From contig JBBBDQ010001684.1 in NCBI GenBank assembly GCA_037127315.1, forward strand, positions 5,458,501 to 5,522,500: a stretch of DNA of 64,000 bases, in the 5' to 3' direction. How positions within the stretch are numbered: position 1 is the stretch's first letter; each line of letters begins with the position of its first letter. The DNA comes from Ascarosepion bandense (Eukaryota > Mollusca > Cephalopoda > Sepiida > Sepiidae). A program made the translations under genes and the position numbers. Positions 32,826 through 46,648 of this stretch are shown piece by piece. The notes below the pieces were generated by a model that was given only the letters and a program-made list of their open reading frames with translations, had not been told where the DNA came from and ran no database searches.

Positions 32826-33211
32826 AAACATAAAAATAATAGTCCGAATGTAATAGTGTATAAAAGGAGAAATTCTTATTCCAGAAATTCAGACAGAAAT
32901 CAGTTCTAATTGTGAACATTTTTGTAGCCAGAATCTGGCGCAATTAATCTTCAAAAGAATCAAGTTGAATATGAAACTGATGACATTCGTTGTCATTTAT
33001 TTTTTGAAAACATTTTTCTTTCACTTTAAGAATTTTTCATTTCGGCCAATTGAACTTCAACCTTCAGTAGATTAAATTTTTTAACTTTTGTTTAGTCATC
33101 TAAAATTCTATGTATCATCATAAAAATAATTTATAAGCCCGTTTTTTACTAGAGAGTTGGTTTTATTTGAACGGTAAGAGTCTAAATCTAATCCGTATGA
33201 AAATGAAAATG

Positions 33212-33216
<5 letters not shown>

Positions 33217-33274
<58 letters not shown>

Positions 33275-33285
33275 ATGAAATATAC

Positions 33286-33350
<65 letters not shown>
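33217..33350. repeat. Interrupted (AT)n microsatellite
   Basis: Two AT tracts joined by 'tttgatgaaatatacata', the same junction as at 18772-18790. Confidence 0.97.
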
Positions 33351-33354
<4 letters not shown>

Positions 33355-33539
33355 AATAAAGTTTTGACGATTTAAAAGATTCGCATTTTTATTTATACTA
33401 ATCGACTCATCGAACCGCTATTATAGACAAAATTTAAAAACAACAAATTTAAACATCTATTAAAAATCCAAATTTTCCCAAAGAGATATATTCAAAAGTT
33501 AAAAGTTAACTTAGTATAATTAAGGATTAATTTTCATAA

Positions 33540-33612
33540 CACTGACTAAGACACTAGGTGCAAACGAAGGTGAACTTCATTTGGAGAATGAGCTTAATGA
33601 GATTAATATGTC
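33540..33612 (-). mobile_element. Penelope-like RT remnant, unit A
   Basis: Matches 15880-15950 ('aagacactaggtgcaaacgaaggtgaac'). No frame. Confidence 0.4.
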
Positions 33613-33796
33613 AACCAACACCTAAATAAATAAATAAATAAATGAATGCTCAAGAAAATTAAACAAATAATTAAAGAAATCGTTAACGTTCATCTAATAA
33701 GCGTTGAGATAATAGAAGATATCTTACTACACATAATGCGGTATTGTTCAGCATATATAAATAGTCCTGAAAATTGCTTTTACGTATGAAATTGAG

Positions 33797-33798
33797 TG

Positions 33799-33844
<46 letters not shown>

Positions 33845-33845
33845 G
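33797..33845. repeat. (CA)n(TA)n microsatellite
   Basis: CA run followed by TA. Equivalent in place to 8009-8199 and 52674-52738. Confidence 0.95.
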
Positions 33846-33969
33846 CGTGTATGTGTGCGTGTTACTGTAACTTTCTTTATGTGCATTCGGAATACATTTA
33901 CGTGAATATATTTGTCTTTAATTTGAAAAAAAAATTGCTGTTTGGAAATCATTTCTGTGACCCTCCTTC

Positions 33970-34340
33970 CGAACATGGATAATCATGGCGCTCTACAATT
34001 TCCTATGCTTATTAGATTGGATATATTTATTTACAACAAAATTCTGGACTAAATTATATTTTTACAAAGCAAGTTTAAAACTAATATCTCTATCACTTTT
34101 AACATTAACTTCAAATTGGCATTTTGTCTGTTTGGCGGATTGTACCCTAATTTTCGCTCGCTATATATTTGTCCGTCTTAACGTATTTGATAAGATTCTA
34201 CGATTTTGAGTCAAACCTCGAATTAATTCAACGGGCGGAAATTGTTCCTATTCACCTGACGATATTCAAAGATATTTGAATCATCGAATTCTTGCGAGGT
34301 CATTCGCCCACGTTAAGTTTTTGTTTTCCAACTGAAAGAA
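33970..34340. other. Segment Q, truncated copy
   Basis: Equivalent to the first part of 8310-8690. It stops before the promoter, so no peptide gene follows here. Confidence 0.55.
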
Positions 34341-34394
34341 AAAATGTATTAAACAATCTGGTAAACAAGAGACTCAAATAAATTATTTTTTTTT

Positions 34395-34600
34395 TGTTTC
34401 TGCTGCATTAGATTAACTAAAGTTTATAAAAATCTCTCGATTAATGCATTCGGTACTAAAAAATAGAAAAACGTCTTTTAATAACAAGGAAAAATGTACT
34501 AAACTGCTATGTGATGTCTGTCTTTCTATAAACAATGAGTACTGAACAAGTACTCCTCGATAGTCCAGCACTCACTGTTATAAAATTGAGAGTGAGTGTG
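34395..34600 (+). pseudogene. Trace of the dead peptide-gene intron joined to RTE sequence
   Basis: 'tttctgctgcattagattaacta' and 'aaaatctctcgattaatgcattcggtact' match intron 1 of the peptide genes. They join the same RTE-derived stretch as at 12960-13060. This shows that the junction at 12980 predates the P1/P2 duplication and that the promoter part was lost here. Confidence 0.55.
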
Positions 34601-34726
34601 TGTGTGTTGGTGGGGTAGTTGATTCACCCACTAGAATATTTCTATAACTATAAAATATTCGTTCCAACAAATGAATTTTGACCCGAAGTAGTAGGTAATA
34701 TATTTTATCTTAGTTTTATTAAAGAA

Positions 34727-35398
34727 ACTAGCAGTATAGCCCGGCGTTGCTCGGGTGTAATGAAAACTTTAAAACTAATCCATGGTCCTCGAGCTCAGAC
34801 TCTTTGGACGTTGGCACGAAAGACTAAAAAGCAATAGTTAAAATGAAACCCTAGACTGAAAGAAAAATGAATAGATGTAAGTCAAATTTTGATTTCCTGG
34901 TATCGATATCAAATTAGTTTTTTTCGTCTTAAACTGAATTTTGAAGGCTAAATAAGTCCTCTAAGTAAATGGTATCATGGCTGAGACTTAGAACTACAAT
35001 TATACCTACTTAGAGCCAAACCCGATGCAAAAACCAAAATAAAATGGCTGAAAAAAATACAGACATACAGGCAGATAAACAGACACACACACACAAACAT
35101 CCTGCCTTTTATATATATATTATCGATTTTCTGCACTATTGTAAGAACTGCAACCTTGAAACTTCTGAATATCGTTTGTTATGTCTTTGTCTATGAGTGT
35201 ATCAAATTTGATTAAAATTGGACCACTCCTTCTATAACCCGATTTTTTCGATTATCTATTTTCGATATTTATCGGCGGTACCTCGAAACAAAACCTAGCT
35301 AAGAACACTCGCAGACGCTTCTAGTACAACTGTGTAAATTTTCAAGAAAATCGATTCAGCCGTTTCGGAGTCTATAGGTAACGTTTGTTTTTCCGTTG
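34727..35398. mobile_element. Unclassified dispersed repeat insertion in P2
   Basis: Starts near 'ctagcagtatagcccggcgttgctcggg' and ends near 'aaaatcgattcagccgtttcggagtctatagg', with an internal 'cagacacacacacacaaacatcctgcc'. These end motifs recur across invertebrate genomes in my memory, but I cannot name the superfamily. P1 runs uninterrupted across this site (13148-13200), so it is a later insertion. Confidence 0.5.
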
Positions 35399-35399
35399 T

Positions 35400-36075
35400 A
35401 GTTTCTACAGTATGAGGCTGAGGACATCATGGGCCGAATATATGAGCAACTGTGAGGTTTTAGGGAAAATGGAAGCAAAAAGGAAATTTATACTTAATAT
35501 TAGAAAGAGTAAGTGAGGAGTTTTGGGTACATGATGAGGCAAGAGGGTGTAGGAAATCTGCGTGCAAACACTAATTTTAATCGCAAATTGGTTGTGAACA
35601 TTCCAGAAGGTAACGTAGTAAGGAAACCGGGTCAGAAATCCCATCTTCCCTTTCGCAACAGCAGAAACGAACTTTCGCTCACCAAGCACCAAAGAAAATC
35701 AAAACTCCCCCGGAGAGTAAAAGAGCAACATTCATTGCTCAATTTTTCTGAATTGGCTACGCCAAATAAGGAGGAAAAAAACCATTCGCGTAACTTCTGA
35801 TACTCATAATAGCTCTTGTTGTGCTAAAATGTTATATAGTTTTTTTCTTCTTCGCCACATTTTTCGGTCGTAGAATAAACACGAGCCACCGTCACGTGGT
35901 TTGACGAGGTAATTTTCTTCGCTACAGAGAGCTCGGAAAATCTTTTAATCACAGGACAGAAGGGGAGCAAAATAGACAACGACGATTAAAACAACGGATA
36001 ACATTAATGAGCTTGAGTAAATGGATGGTTGAACAAAGCTTAGATCTTACACGATTTTATTCGAGTAAAATATTT
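35400..36075 (+). mobile_element. RTE LINE 3' region with internal insertion, P2 copy
   Basis: Same composite as 13200-13860: 'gaggagttttgggtacatgatgaggcaagagg', the foreign segment, then 'aaaatagacaacgacgattaaaacaacgg'. Confidence 0.6.
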
Positions 36076-36236
36076 TATACAATAAAGACGGAAGCTGATG
36101 ATGGTTCACGTGAAATAGGCCCACACTTCCGATTTACAATGAAATAACTTGTCTGCCTTAATTTTTTCTAATAGATGCTCTATACCAATTTATGTACAGG
36201 ATACCCCTTTGAATTATTCTATATCTACACCGCATG

Positions 36237-36273
<37 letters not shown>
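36237..36273. repeat. (AT)n microsatellite
   Basis: Left boundary of the P2-private segment. Confidence 0.95.
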
Positions 36274-36275
<2 letters not shown>

Positions 36276-36872
36276 TAGATATCGATGAGATAAAATTCTG
36301 TATTCACCAACACTGTTCTTAACAAAGTGCTCAATACAAAGTAGAGCGTATAATATTTATTTAGAATTTATAACATAAATATGTTATAATATAATTACAA
36401 AAGTAGCTATTTTGTTCCGACACTGCCTGAAAATAAGCCTCAAAGGCAACTCTCTATAAGAGAGGCACTATATATCAAAAACTTTTCACCTACCATCAAC
36501 CTTATACTATTTAACAGTGGAAATGGAGATTTGAAAGTTTTTAAAAATAATAGACAGACGCTCACATGTTTCCCGCCACGTACATCACGTGACGGTTTTA
36601 AAGAACTCTCCTTTTCAAAAAACAAATAACAAACCACACTAAAACGAAAAATTACATTACAGTCAAACATAAGAACACCAGAAAAATAACATCCTTGAAA
36701 ATGACCTGTGAAGAGGTTGAAAGCGCTTAGAAAGTCGAAAATTATGGAACAGTTTTACATTCCTTATCTTCACCAAAAGGAAACATGTTAGAATACTGGA
36801 AAAAAAAAAATTAATAAATTCTTCCTTGTCGATTGCTTTTAACGAAACATTTTTAAATAAAAGATTGTTGTC

Positions 36873-36876
<4 letters not shown>
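36274..36876. other. P2-private segment between AT tracts, unknown
   Basis: Replaces the restriction-endonuclease LINE fragment found at this place in P1. A 76-codon minus-strand frame (36440-36670) has no recognisable motif. Possibly another element inserted in the AT tract. Confidence 0.4.

Positions 36877-36932
<56 letters not shown>
36877..36932. repeat. (AT)n microsatellite
   Basis: Right boundary of the P2-private segment. Confidence 0.95.
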
Positions 36933-36934
<2 letters not shown>

Positions 36935-37244
36935 GTATTTGGTCAACAATCGTTTTATGCAAGTTTAATTAAAAATGATAGACAAAATATTTTTAACAGA
37001 TTAGTTAGAACATTATTTTTAATCGATACTTTTATTTGAGTAAATATCTTGTTTTTAATTAAACGGTATGTTTATATATATATATATTTTTTCTACCTGT
37101 TTAATTATTTACGGAAATGTTTTTACAAAAATCTATGTTATTGAGAAGTCGAACAAGCGACTCCTAACAAAACAGGGAAAGCCACTAATTGATTTGTTGC
37201 GTCTTAGAACACAGTCTAATCAAATTTAAATCTTCCCTTATATA

Positions 37245-37436
37245 CACAAATTACAGTTTTTCGTAAACAACCATCTCTGCTCTGAAATGTATCTTAATGC
37301 ATATAAATGTAAGAAATGTTAGTGAAAATTGCGGTGATTGACGACATCGAATTAAGAACCGATGTAATTAATTTATTTGTTTGAACATTATTTTTCATCA
37401 ATACTCGTATTTGATTAGATAGTCTGTTTTTAATTA

Positions 37437-37492
<56 letters not shown>

Positions 37493-37880
37493 CCAGAAGA
37501 TTTACGAAAAATCGAAAGTAGAGTATATAAGACTTGATTTAACTTCGATTAGATCGTTGAATTATTCGTAGTTGAGTAGTTCAAGACGCACCCAATAAAT
37601 TCGTGAATTCCCCAACCATATTTTTGTAACAAAATTTATCGTAAATAATCAGTCCAGTTGAAGTATATATATGAATATACTGTTTAATTAAAAAACAGTA
37701 TATCTATTCAGATACGAGTAAATAATATTTAAACAAATAAATTAAATATATCGGTTCTTATTTCCATTTCGTCAATGTTCAAAATTGTTCGTAACTTTGT
37801 TTATATTTCGATAAATTTCAGAGTAGAGACGGTTATTTATAAAAAATTGAAAGTTATTTATATAAAGATTGATTTACAGT
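37245..37880. repeat. Large imperfect foldback, P2 copy
   Basis: Same arms as 15100-15700, with an AT tract at 37441-37490 in the loop. A further half-arm-like piece lies at 36960-37080. Confidence 0.6.
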
Positions 37881-38110
37881 GAACTAATCGAAGAAGTTAC
37901 TAGACTCCACGAGAACATCCCAGAATGGGAGTTTATTTTTTTTGCTTAGCTCAGATATGAAATTTTTCTTCTCAGCTAAAATGAAAATATCATCTACATA
38001 GGTAACCTATATTTTCGGTGTGGTAACGTTTTTAAAATCATTCACTAAGACACTAGGTGAAAACGAAGGTGAACTCCATCGGGCAATGAGCTTAATGGGC
38101 TCATAGATCA
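37880..38110 (-). mobile_element. Penelope-like RT fragment, P2 copy
   Basis: Near-identical to 15715-15960, including the YVDDIFI site. Confidence 0.75.
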
Positions 38111-38119
38111 CAACTAATC

Positions 38120-39275
38120 TTTCAGATTTTGATGAATAGAACATGCATCAGAATCATTTGGGGGATAAGCCAAGTGGGTATACGTAGAAGACACTAGAAC
38201 AAAGAATGCGATATTTATACTCGGAATGAAACCAGAAAGAGTAATACAAATGCAGAAGGACATTGACATGCGTTTTATAGATTATGCAAGGGCGTACAAT
38301 AAAGTAGATCACAAAATCTGTTGGAACTGCTTAGCAACCTTTACATATTTGGGTAGGACATTAGAATAATCAATAACCTATACGGGAAGAATATCCACCT
38401 GCATATGGATAAAAAATGAGTTCAGCAGATATAAAGATCAGAAAGTTGTGTAAAGCAAGAATGTGACTTCTTACTGGATTTTTTAAAGATCTACAGTGAG
38501 GCAATTTTCAAAGAATTACACGTCCTATTGGAATTCATTATTGGGGCCACAATCTTAACAATATAAGATATTCAGATGAAAGTATTGATAACAGGCATGG
38601 AAAGAAAACTATAAAAGCTCCTATAGTCGGTAGTGAAGGAAATCGAGAAGAAAGGACTAATGCATGATGCTAAGCAATGAGATGAACACAAAAAGAATGT
38701 TACAAATTAGATACGAAAATCAAACAAGTACACAAATTGAAATGTCTGAAAATTTTTCTAACAGACGATGGAAAATGCGACAATGAAGAAATTATTTAGA
38801 AACAGAAAAAACATTAGAAACTAAGAAATGTGTACTGAGCTGTGATGTAATATTAACTAATAAATTTGGCAATGAATGCTGGGCAATTCTCTCAAAGATG
38901 ATAAAGAAACTTGACGCAACAGAAATGTAGTTGTACCGAAGGATACTGTGGATACTGTGAAACGAATAATTTTTGGAGAAGATGGAAGCAAAAAGCAAAC
39001 TTATACTTACCATCAGAAAGAAACAGTTGATATTTCTGGTATACATAAAGAGGAGGGAGGGCTTGGAAAATCTGATATTCAAAGGACAAAATGAGTTCAA
39101 GAGGGACAAATGAAAACAGCATACAAGATACTTGATGAGGTTAAGCAAATGGATGGTGGAACAGAATTTAGGAGAAATAATGAAACATTTATTACGTGGT
39201 ACAAAGGCAAGGAAATTGTAAAGAGCCACGATAGTCTACGTTCTCAAGGGAAACGTTACAAAAAGAAGAAAGATT
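38120..39275 (+). mobile_element. RTE LINE, P2 copy
   Basis: Near-identical to 15975-17110, with the same decay plus extra substitutions. The 145-codon minus-strand frame over it is a shadow. Confidence 0.75.
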
Positions 39276-40854
39276 AATTAATTGAATTTTGCAAGAGTAA
39301 TGTTAATTTTCTCCTTACAATACGTTTATTTACCCATAGAAATTATGGATATCAGTTTGCTACTGTTTTTCAAGAAAATGTTTTGAAAATTCTTTTAAAT
39401 ACGGAATTCATTAAGTGCAATAATCAAGAAATTGTTATTCACATTTAAACTTAAATATATATATATAGCCAATTTAAAAAAGATTTCTATGAATTTTTGT
39501 GACATTTTGTAGAGGTAATAATCTTATTTTTATACTAATTTGGAAGGATAGAAATATTTCTAACTTTAACTGATGGCTTTTACTTTTGTTTTCTGACATT
39601 TTTGATGCCATGAATATTTGTCTCTATCCAATGAGTTTCTTAGAATTATTCATATTTAAAAATTTATTAACTAAAAGAAGTGCAAAGATGGAAACAGAAA
39701 GGTGAATAAAGTAGTGATTCAGAACTTTTTCTACTTGTTTTTCCATACAAAAACTTATATAGTAGTTAAGAAAATAATAAATAAAATAAAACACTTTAAA
39801 TATATTTATGATGCTAAAGTGACATAAAAATTCAATTTCTCTATTATTCAAACATATTTTATTCAATAAAAATACATTGTTTTGTTATTGGCAATCGCAC
39901 GCAGTTCACAATCACGCTGAATGTTTAAAATAAATAAAACTTTATTGTAGATATTTTCTCCTTCAACTGTAAAAGAAAATGGTGTACATTAATAAATTAC
40001 TGAAGCACCAAGTTTCGATAAATTTTTTAAAAAGTTTTATTGAATAATGTTTGTAAAGTTTCCAGACAAATTTACGAGAGTCTTTACTGAAAAAATTTTT
40101 TAGGGATTCTTTTATGAAAATATATAAAATATTTGTCATCAACCACAATTTTTAAAATATTCACGGTCCACAGAAGTTATAGTGTGTGTGTGTGTGGGGG
40201 GGGGGGGGGTAGTTGATTTACCCACTAAAATATTTCTATAACTTTTTTTAACAAAATAACCTATTGTATAGAGGAGTCCTTAAATAACAAATGAGGACTG
40301 AAATTTTAATTTAAATTAGATAATTCACTGTTTTTGAAATTTTTTGTTTTCATATCGGATTTCATTAATTTGGGCTTAAACTATAATATCCTTATCTTTT
40401 AAAGAATTGTTTGTATTGATAAATGAACTTTGACCTAAACTGGATGAAAATATTTGGCTTATGTTAAATAAAGACATACTTGACATTCGACCAGAAGGAG
40501 TTGAAATTGCTTACCATGTGTGCAGTAATAAATTCTACTTTTTTGTGAAATAGGAATATTAGTTCCAACAAATGACTTTTGACCCGAAGTAGTAGTTAAT
40601 ATTCCTTATCTTAGCGTTATTAAATAAATATTCTCCCATGCTTAAAAATTACTTTTCCTCCCAATATAGTTTAAAGTCCAATGTTATCGGTCTTTCAAGA
40701 ACTGCTTTGAATTTAACATCTTGATTATATCCATATTAGCCTTTCTAGTTATATGTGAACCAATTTTATTGTTGAGGCTGCTGGAAGAATAAAATTAATT
40801 CTTTTGTTTTTATATTTAGTAAACTAACTTATGGTAGTCTAGACATGATGAGCC

Positions 40855-40909
<55 letters not shown>

Positions 40910-41589
40910 ATGATAACGTAGGTTTATGGTATGTTATATTAACGAGTGAAAGTTATTAAGACAGAGTAATAACGAATTCACATGCACGAATGAAATTAAA
41001 CTGACACTAGAGAGGAAAGAACAACTTCGCTTAAATGACAATTGCTTGCAGAGCAATATTATCTATCAAGCTACTGTAAAAATAAGTACATGACAAAAAA
41101 AGAAGATATTCATAGGTGTTATTTAATAGGTCTAGAAATAGAGAAACTACACACGTAAAACTACTTTACAAGTATTATATGCACGACCAATACAGCCCTT
41201 TCTAAATACTTATGCACAATTAAAAACAAATGTCACTAGAATATCATGACAAATAAGGAAAAGAGTGACATTCTGATAACAATAAATCCAGAAGTTATAA
41301 ACATTCCTTGGAGGATAAAATTGCATTAATTACTTTCCTAGATCAACATAAATAAACGATCAGACCGGAATCATATTCTTAATGCGTTACTTAAAAAAAA
41401 AAAAAATATGATAACGAAAAATTTGTAAAATATCATTAAAATGCAAATATATGTACAAAATACAATGAAGACAAAGTAATATATTTTAGACATACACAAT
41501 ACTTATTGGGTGTCGGGTAACGAATTCTTTAATTATTTCATTAATGTGTTTGATTATTTATTTAAATATATATTTGGGAGTTAGTTATC
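39276..41589. other. P2 spacer, no gene
   Basis: Copy of 17115-19549. A GT/G run at 40182-40210 (16 G) and an (AC)n(AT)n tract at 40858-40910 are the only distinct features. Confidence 0.55.
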
Positions 41590-42530
41590 TTATTATGACA
41601 TTCCAAAACTTCCTATGCTTTTTAGTTTGAGTTATATTTTTTTATTACGAAATTCTGGACTAAAATTTCCCTTAAAAAGCAAATATAAAACTAATATCTC
41701 TATCATTTTAACATTAATTTTGAATTGGTATTTTGTCTGTTTGGCGGTTAGTATCCTCATTTTTGATCGCGATATATTTGGCCGTCTTCACATATTTGAT
41801 AAGATTCTGCGATTTTGAATCGAACTTCGAATTAATTCAACGGGCGTAGATTGTTTTTATTCACCTGTCCATATTCAAAGATCATCGATTTCTTCCCAGT
41901 TAATTCGTTTTGGTGAAGTGTTTCGTTCTCCAATTGAAACAATTTGTATTTATTAAACTATCTTTCATATATATTTACATTGGTTCAGTCAAATTAATAC
42001 ATGTACGCTTAAAAAGATTTTAACTATGAGGCAATTGTTTCGTCAGAATTTATACAAGTTGTCTAGTCACCTGCTGAGCAGAAGTCTCCTTTCTTTTATG
42101 TGCCGTGTCCCTTCAGGACGTTGGCTGTCATGAGCGTTCACTCCCTGTTCTGCTATATATTTGCTGGTGGCCATAAAATAAATAACGCGCTGCTTTCTCT
42201 TGTCCTTCTTTATTTCCATCCGACCTGTGTGGTCTCTTCTTCATCTTTGTGGAAATTGTTCAGACTTCGTAGCCATACAGGATGACGAGATATCACGTAA
42301 CAGTCATTGCTCTTAGGATAATATAATCCTGTGAATTTGATGAAAGGTTTAGTTTGAAAATTTCAGGTTATGTTTAATATAAAAGATGCTTGAAAAAGGT
42401 TGTAGAGTAACACTACCAAAATATCAAGAATATAAATGTCAAGATAACTATATTTGTCGGAAATTATTTTTTTATAATAATTCCTTGTCTAAAAATTAAG
42501 AAAATCTTGTCTCATAGGCCGTTTCTTTTG
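41590..42530. other. Segment Q, unit B
   Basis: Promoter-proximal spacer with an old RTE tail on the minus strand (42090-42300). Confidence 0.6.
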
Positions 42531-42594
42531 AAAGAATAAGCGCCTAATTCAATCCCAAATTTTGCACACGATAGATAAGTTAACGTATTAGAAC

Positions 42595-42860
42595 GAATAA
42601 GGTATTTCTTTCTTGACATCTGTCACGCATACGTCGCTACATGTCAAGAAAGTTTTATTTTTCTTAATGACAAACCAATTCATTAATTTGCTAAGTGATA
42701 ATGTTCATAATTCTTGAACCTGCTGCATGAAGGTCAGCCAGTCACAGCTGGCACGTTTATGTATTTTCAATTGTTATCGCTGTCTTTTTCTCTATAAAGA
42801 GATTGTTTCTTCCAGAACAAACTAATATTGGTCCCGGAAAGATCTCAGGTTTTGTCTACC
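42595..42860 (+). promoter_or_regulatory. Core promoter and non-coding exon 1, gene B
   Basis: Inverted repeat with CAGCTG at 42745-42750. The TATA element reads TCTATAAAG (TATAAAG at 42793-42799), one base off the other copies. Exon 1 ends at 42860 with TCTACC/GTAAGTATT. Confidence 0.65.
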
Positions 42861-44122
42861 GTAAGTATTACCTAAGATCTTTATGTAAATTCATGGATTG
42901 ATTAAAGTTAAAGCGACTGTTCACGATGATTATCAAGATTTCCTGCACGATAAATATAATCTAATAGAATTAAGATTATAGAATTATAAATTCATTATAC
43001 AAAGAGAGGTAGATAAGTTCTCACCCTGAGAATTTTCGAGAAGATAATAGATATTTTAATGTTGGGAATCTTGGAGAAAACATTAAAATTCATCACCCTG
43101 GAAGACAATGCAAAAGAAATGCTAGGAAAAGTAAGTCCTAGGATCCGGTTTGTGTTAAGATTTTAATTTATTTTAATTACTTTTGAAAATAAAATGCCTG
43201 ATACATCAAAATGGATTCTATTTTGATATCGAAATTCAATATGGGAAAAGTGAAGACTATATCCAGTTTATCAACTACAAATCATACCATATTTAAATCA
43301 GTGATAGTTTAACTTTAATAAATGTTCTATTTCCAAAAGGTACAAATTTGGCAATTACCAACTTAGAAAACAACAACCATGAATTCAAGAATTTTTAAAG
43401 TCTTTTCAAAGTATTCCAGATTATTTTTGTGTTTCTGTTGCATTAGAGTAACTAAAATCAAAACCTCTCGATTAATGCATTTGGTTAATTATCTTAGATT
43501 TGCTGACAATGACAATGATCGATATCCGTGTCCATTTAAATTACTTCTAACGTAATATATAACATAAATACGTCTATAAAAACGGGAGATAGTCAACGTT
43601 TATATCATTAATATCCTTTAATCAATACTCGGTATATTATCTCTATAATAACTTATTACTATTCCTTGGGAAATGTATTAACCCAACTATTCTTTCTCCA
43701 TCTACATATTTGGTTCATCCAGTCTACTACAGAATGTTATGCCAGTCTACTACAGGAAAATATTCTGCCCAATCAGTCATATCTCTTTCGTGACATTATC
43801 AATCAAGCGTGTATCATATTTTAACTCTTAACGGACTGACTTATTTAAGAAATAAGTGTGAAATCGAAACATTCGATTATAATAGCTATTTCTCAAAAAT
43901 TATTTTTAACAGTTGACATATTTTTCTCGTCCAGTTCAAATTCTGGGCTTAAATATTATATGATTTATTTCCGTTGCTCTTTCTCATTAATTGAAAATGA
44001 CATCTTTTCATTTTAAGGAGAATAAGACTGTTTGCTTCAACGAGAAATTTCGCATGAATATATAACGATCACATCTGTGTTTTTTTTTCTGTTTTGTTTT
44101 TTCAAGCAGGTACTTTTAAACA

Positions 44123-44716
44123 ATGATGCATCGCATTTGCCTCATCTATGCTTTGGTCTTCTCCTTAACTTTTATGACGTCAGCTAATGAGTTTTGTTTC
44201 ATCCACTGTATGACTTGCGTGATAGGTGGTGATAAATTCTGTGATTACCCATTGCCAGGTGGGTTGAAATTCTGCCTGAGGTAAATATCTAAGTCAAAAT
44301 CATACAATTTCTTTAAATCTATTAGATATGAAGTATCGCCAATAATTATAGGTTATGTAGAAAATAATTCTTTCATCTTAATTGCAGTTATTTTTCATCA
44401 GACATGTACTTGTTGCCAGTCTACGGGGACTACTTATATTGTATTGTATTGTTATATCGAAATTTATAATCATATTTTATTGAATTTAATAATTAATAAT
44501 TTATGAGTAGCATCTTTTTCAGTTCAATTTCAGTTTACTTTTTATCTGCCAGTTGCTTTTCAGCGTCTATGCCCGCCAGTCTACGGATGTAAGTAAACTG
44601 TACTCTCCGTGAATAAAGAATGCATTTCAAACAATTCAACTTTAAATGTGTTGTCACTATTCTTATAATTACTGGTCTACTCTTTCAGATTTGGAAACAA
44701 ATTGAAAATTACGTAA
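44123..44716 (+). CDS. Secreted cysteine-rich micro-exon peptide, gene B (exons 2-4)
   Basis: Exon 2 is 44110-44280 with two ATGs from 44123. Signal core CLIYALVFSLTFMTSA is identical to gene A; only one silent change in the first 21 codons. The mature part keeps C-x3-C-x2-C-x7-C-x10-C. It differs from gene A at 11 residues against 3 silent codons over 31 codons and is one codon shorter. Exon 3 is 44553-44588 (36 nt, acceptor atctgccag, sixth cysteine, donor GTAAGT). Exon 4 is 44689-44712 (24 nt), followed by GTAACC, a weaker donor than gene A's; read through, it stops at 44714-44716. Both micro-exons are phase 2-2. Exon Y follows at 47194. No family recognised. Confidence 0.7.
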
Positions 44717-44959
44717 CCCCCAATTACAGTAGCAATAATTGTGCGAATATTTGCAATTAACATATTAATATTACTTGTTAAGTATTAAGTTTAACTTTGT
44801 ATGGTATATTCCATAAAATATTCAATTTCAACTAATAGGAGAGACTAGAGTAACTCAATGTAGATGAGTATACTTTAAAATTTTAATGATGAATGATGTG
44901 TGTGATGTGAATGGAGGTATAGATGGTAGGGAAGAGAATTTCTAAGAATAACGAGGAAT

Positions 44960-45375
44960 CTTCGTTATGTGCCGTGTCACGTCAGGACGTAGGCGATCAT
45001 AGCCATCTTTTTTCTCGTTATTTGTCGCTCTTAATACCCCATTTCCTTTTATGCCACACAATTTCCAAGCCACCACCTATCTGCTGACGTCCATCAAGTA
45101 TGTCATGTGTTGATTTCTCTTGTCTTTCTCCCCCTTTATCCGTGATGTGAGCATCAAGTTCTCCAAGCCTTCCTTTTTCATTACATGCCCCAAAATCTTC
45201 AGCTGTCTTTTACTGATGTCAAGTATCATTTTTCTTCATGTGTCAATCCTCTCCAAAACCTCGTCGTTGCTTACATGTTTCGTCAATTGTATCCTCAGCA
45301 TCTTCCTGTAGACCCACATTTAGAGTGTTTCAAGTCTTTTTAAATCTTTGAAGAGATTGTGAAGCGTTCGCTGCC

Positions 45376-45436
<61 letters not shown>

Positions 45437-46285
45437 ACATAATCCGTTACTCCTTTCTTTGTTTTCAGTGAAATTTTCCTGTCTCTTAAAACTTTACTCA
45501 GCTTCTGGAATGCATCCTTGGCCATGAAAATACGCCTTTGGGTCTCTGTATCGCACTCTCCGTCCTCTATTATAAAACTTTACTGGTATTTTCATCTCTG
45601 CACCAGTTTGATTTTGGTATCACCAAATTTTAGTTGGTATTTTGGGCTCCTTAATTTACTGATTACCATGTATTCATTTTTTTTCTAGTTGAATTGTAGT
45701 CGTTTCTTACCGTTTTCTTTAACTACTTCTCGTAGAAAATGTTTTAGTTTCTTTTCTGTGCTTCCTATCAGCACTGCATAGAATCTGCTTATCTTCTATT
45801 GTTTAGATACGGCCACCAGTGGCAAATCCTGGTAGGACGTCTAGAGCTCCCAGAGTAGTCTCGCTGTAGAGGTTGAATAGATCCGGTGAGAAGACACAAC
45901 CTTGTCTTACATCCCTTTCTATATTTGTGTAAGTGCTTAAGTCGTTTCTTGTCCGTATGCTGGCAGTTTACTGGCAGTTTGCTGCCTGTAAAATTTCTCT
46001 AATGTCTTTATCGAATATGTTAAAGCTTCCAAAAGTCTCCATCAGGTCTTCGCGCCGTACTTTCTCGAATGCTAATCCATAGTCGATGGGACACAGTTAC
46101 ACGCACTTCTACTTTCCTCTTTCCCTTTCTGTAACTCTCTAAGCATAAATGTCAGATTCCTTGCTCACGTGTCCTTGATGAAACCACACTGTTCTTGTCC
46201 TAGTTCTGGTCTGATTCTGCTGCGCACTCCGTTCATCAGAATTTGGATGATGAGTTTTGTTACGTGACCAATTAAGCTGATCGTT
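44960..46285 (-). mobile_element. RTE-type LINE in the exon 4 - exon Y interval of gene B
   Basis: Same insertion as in gene A. RT block near 45850-45930. Interrupted by a (GA)n tract that genes A and 0 lack. Confidence 0.8.
45378..45434. repeat. (GA)n microsatellite
   Basis: Pure GA run inside the RTE fragment. The same expansion is in unit C (56733-56788) but not in unit A. Confidence 0.97.
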
Positions 46286-46493
46286 TGGTGGAGTTCATAT
46301 TTGTTTACATTCTTGAATTTAAGAGATTAAAATTGTATTGTTCAGGAGAGTGTTTAGTCCAGAAAAAATATATATTAAATATCGCATAAAAGTTTTTATA
46401 AAAAAGAATTATAACAATTATAATTGACATTTATTCACTCATTTTAAACCAATGAGAATCTGAACCACATTTCTCCTCTACACACACCAGCAG

Positions 46494-46648
46494 ATGGCAT
46501 TCGCACTATCAGACAAACTCTTCACACAGGCAGGTCGTCAACACGCACATCATCAAAAATGTGTGTCTTGGCTGAAGTATTTATGGATGTTTGCAAATGG
46601 TGCATTATGTTTAGCAAGGTCCATTGCATTATTCTAAAGGGTTTTTAG
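46494..46648 (+). other. Candidate exon X, unit B
   Basis: Acceptor-like AG at 46492-46493, then 50 open codons to TAG at 46646-46648. Same cysteine positions as units 0 and A. See 1015-1172. Confidence 0.25.

Noticed and set aside
36080..36110. CTGATGATGG...GTGAAA as another hammerhead
   Set aside because: No stem II can form between the two blocks and the base before GAAA does not pair; a chance match.
38792..39229. 145-codon minus-strand frame
   Set aside because: Antisense shadow of an RTE LINE fragment whose sense strand carries the RT motifs.
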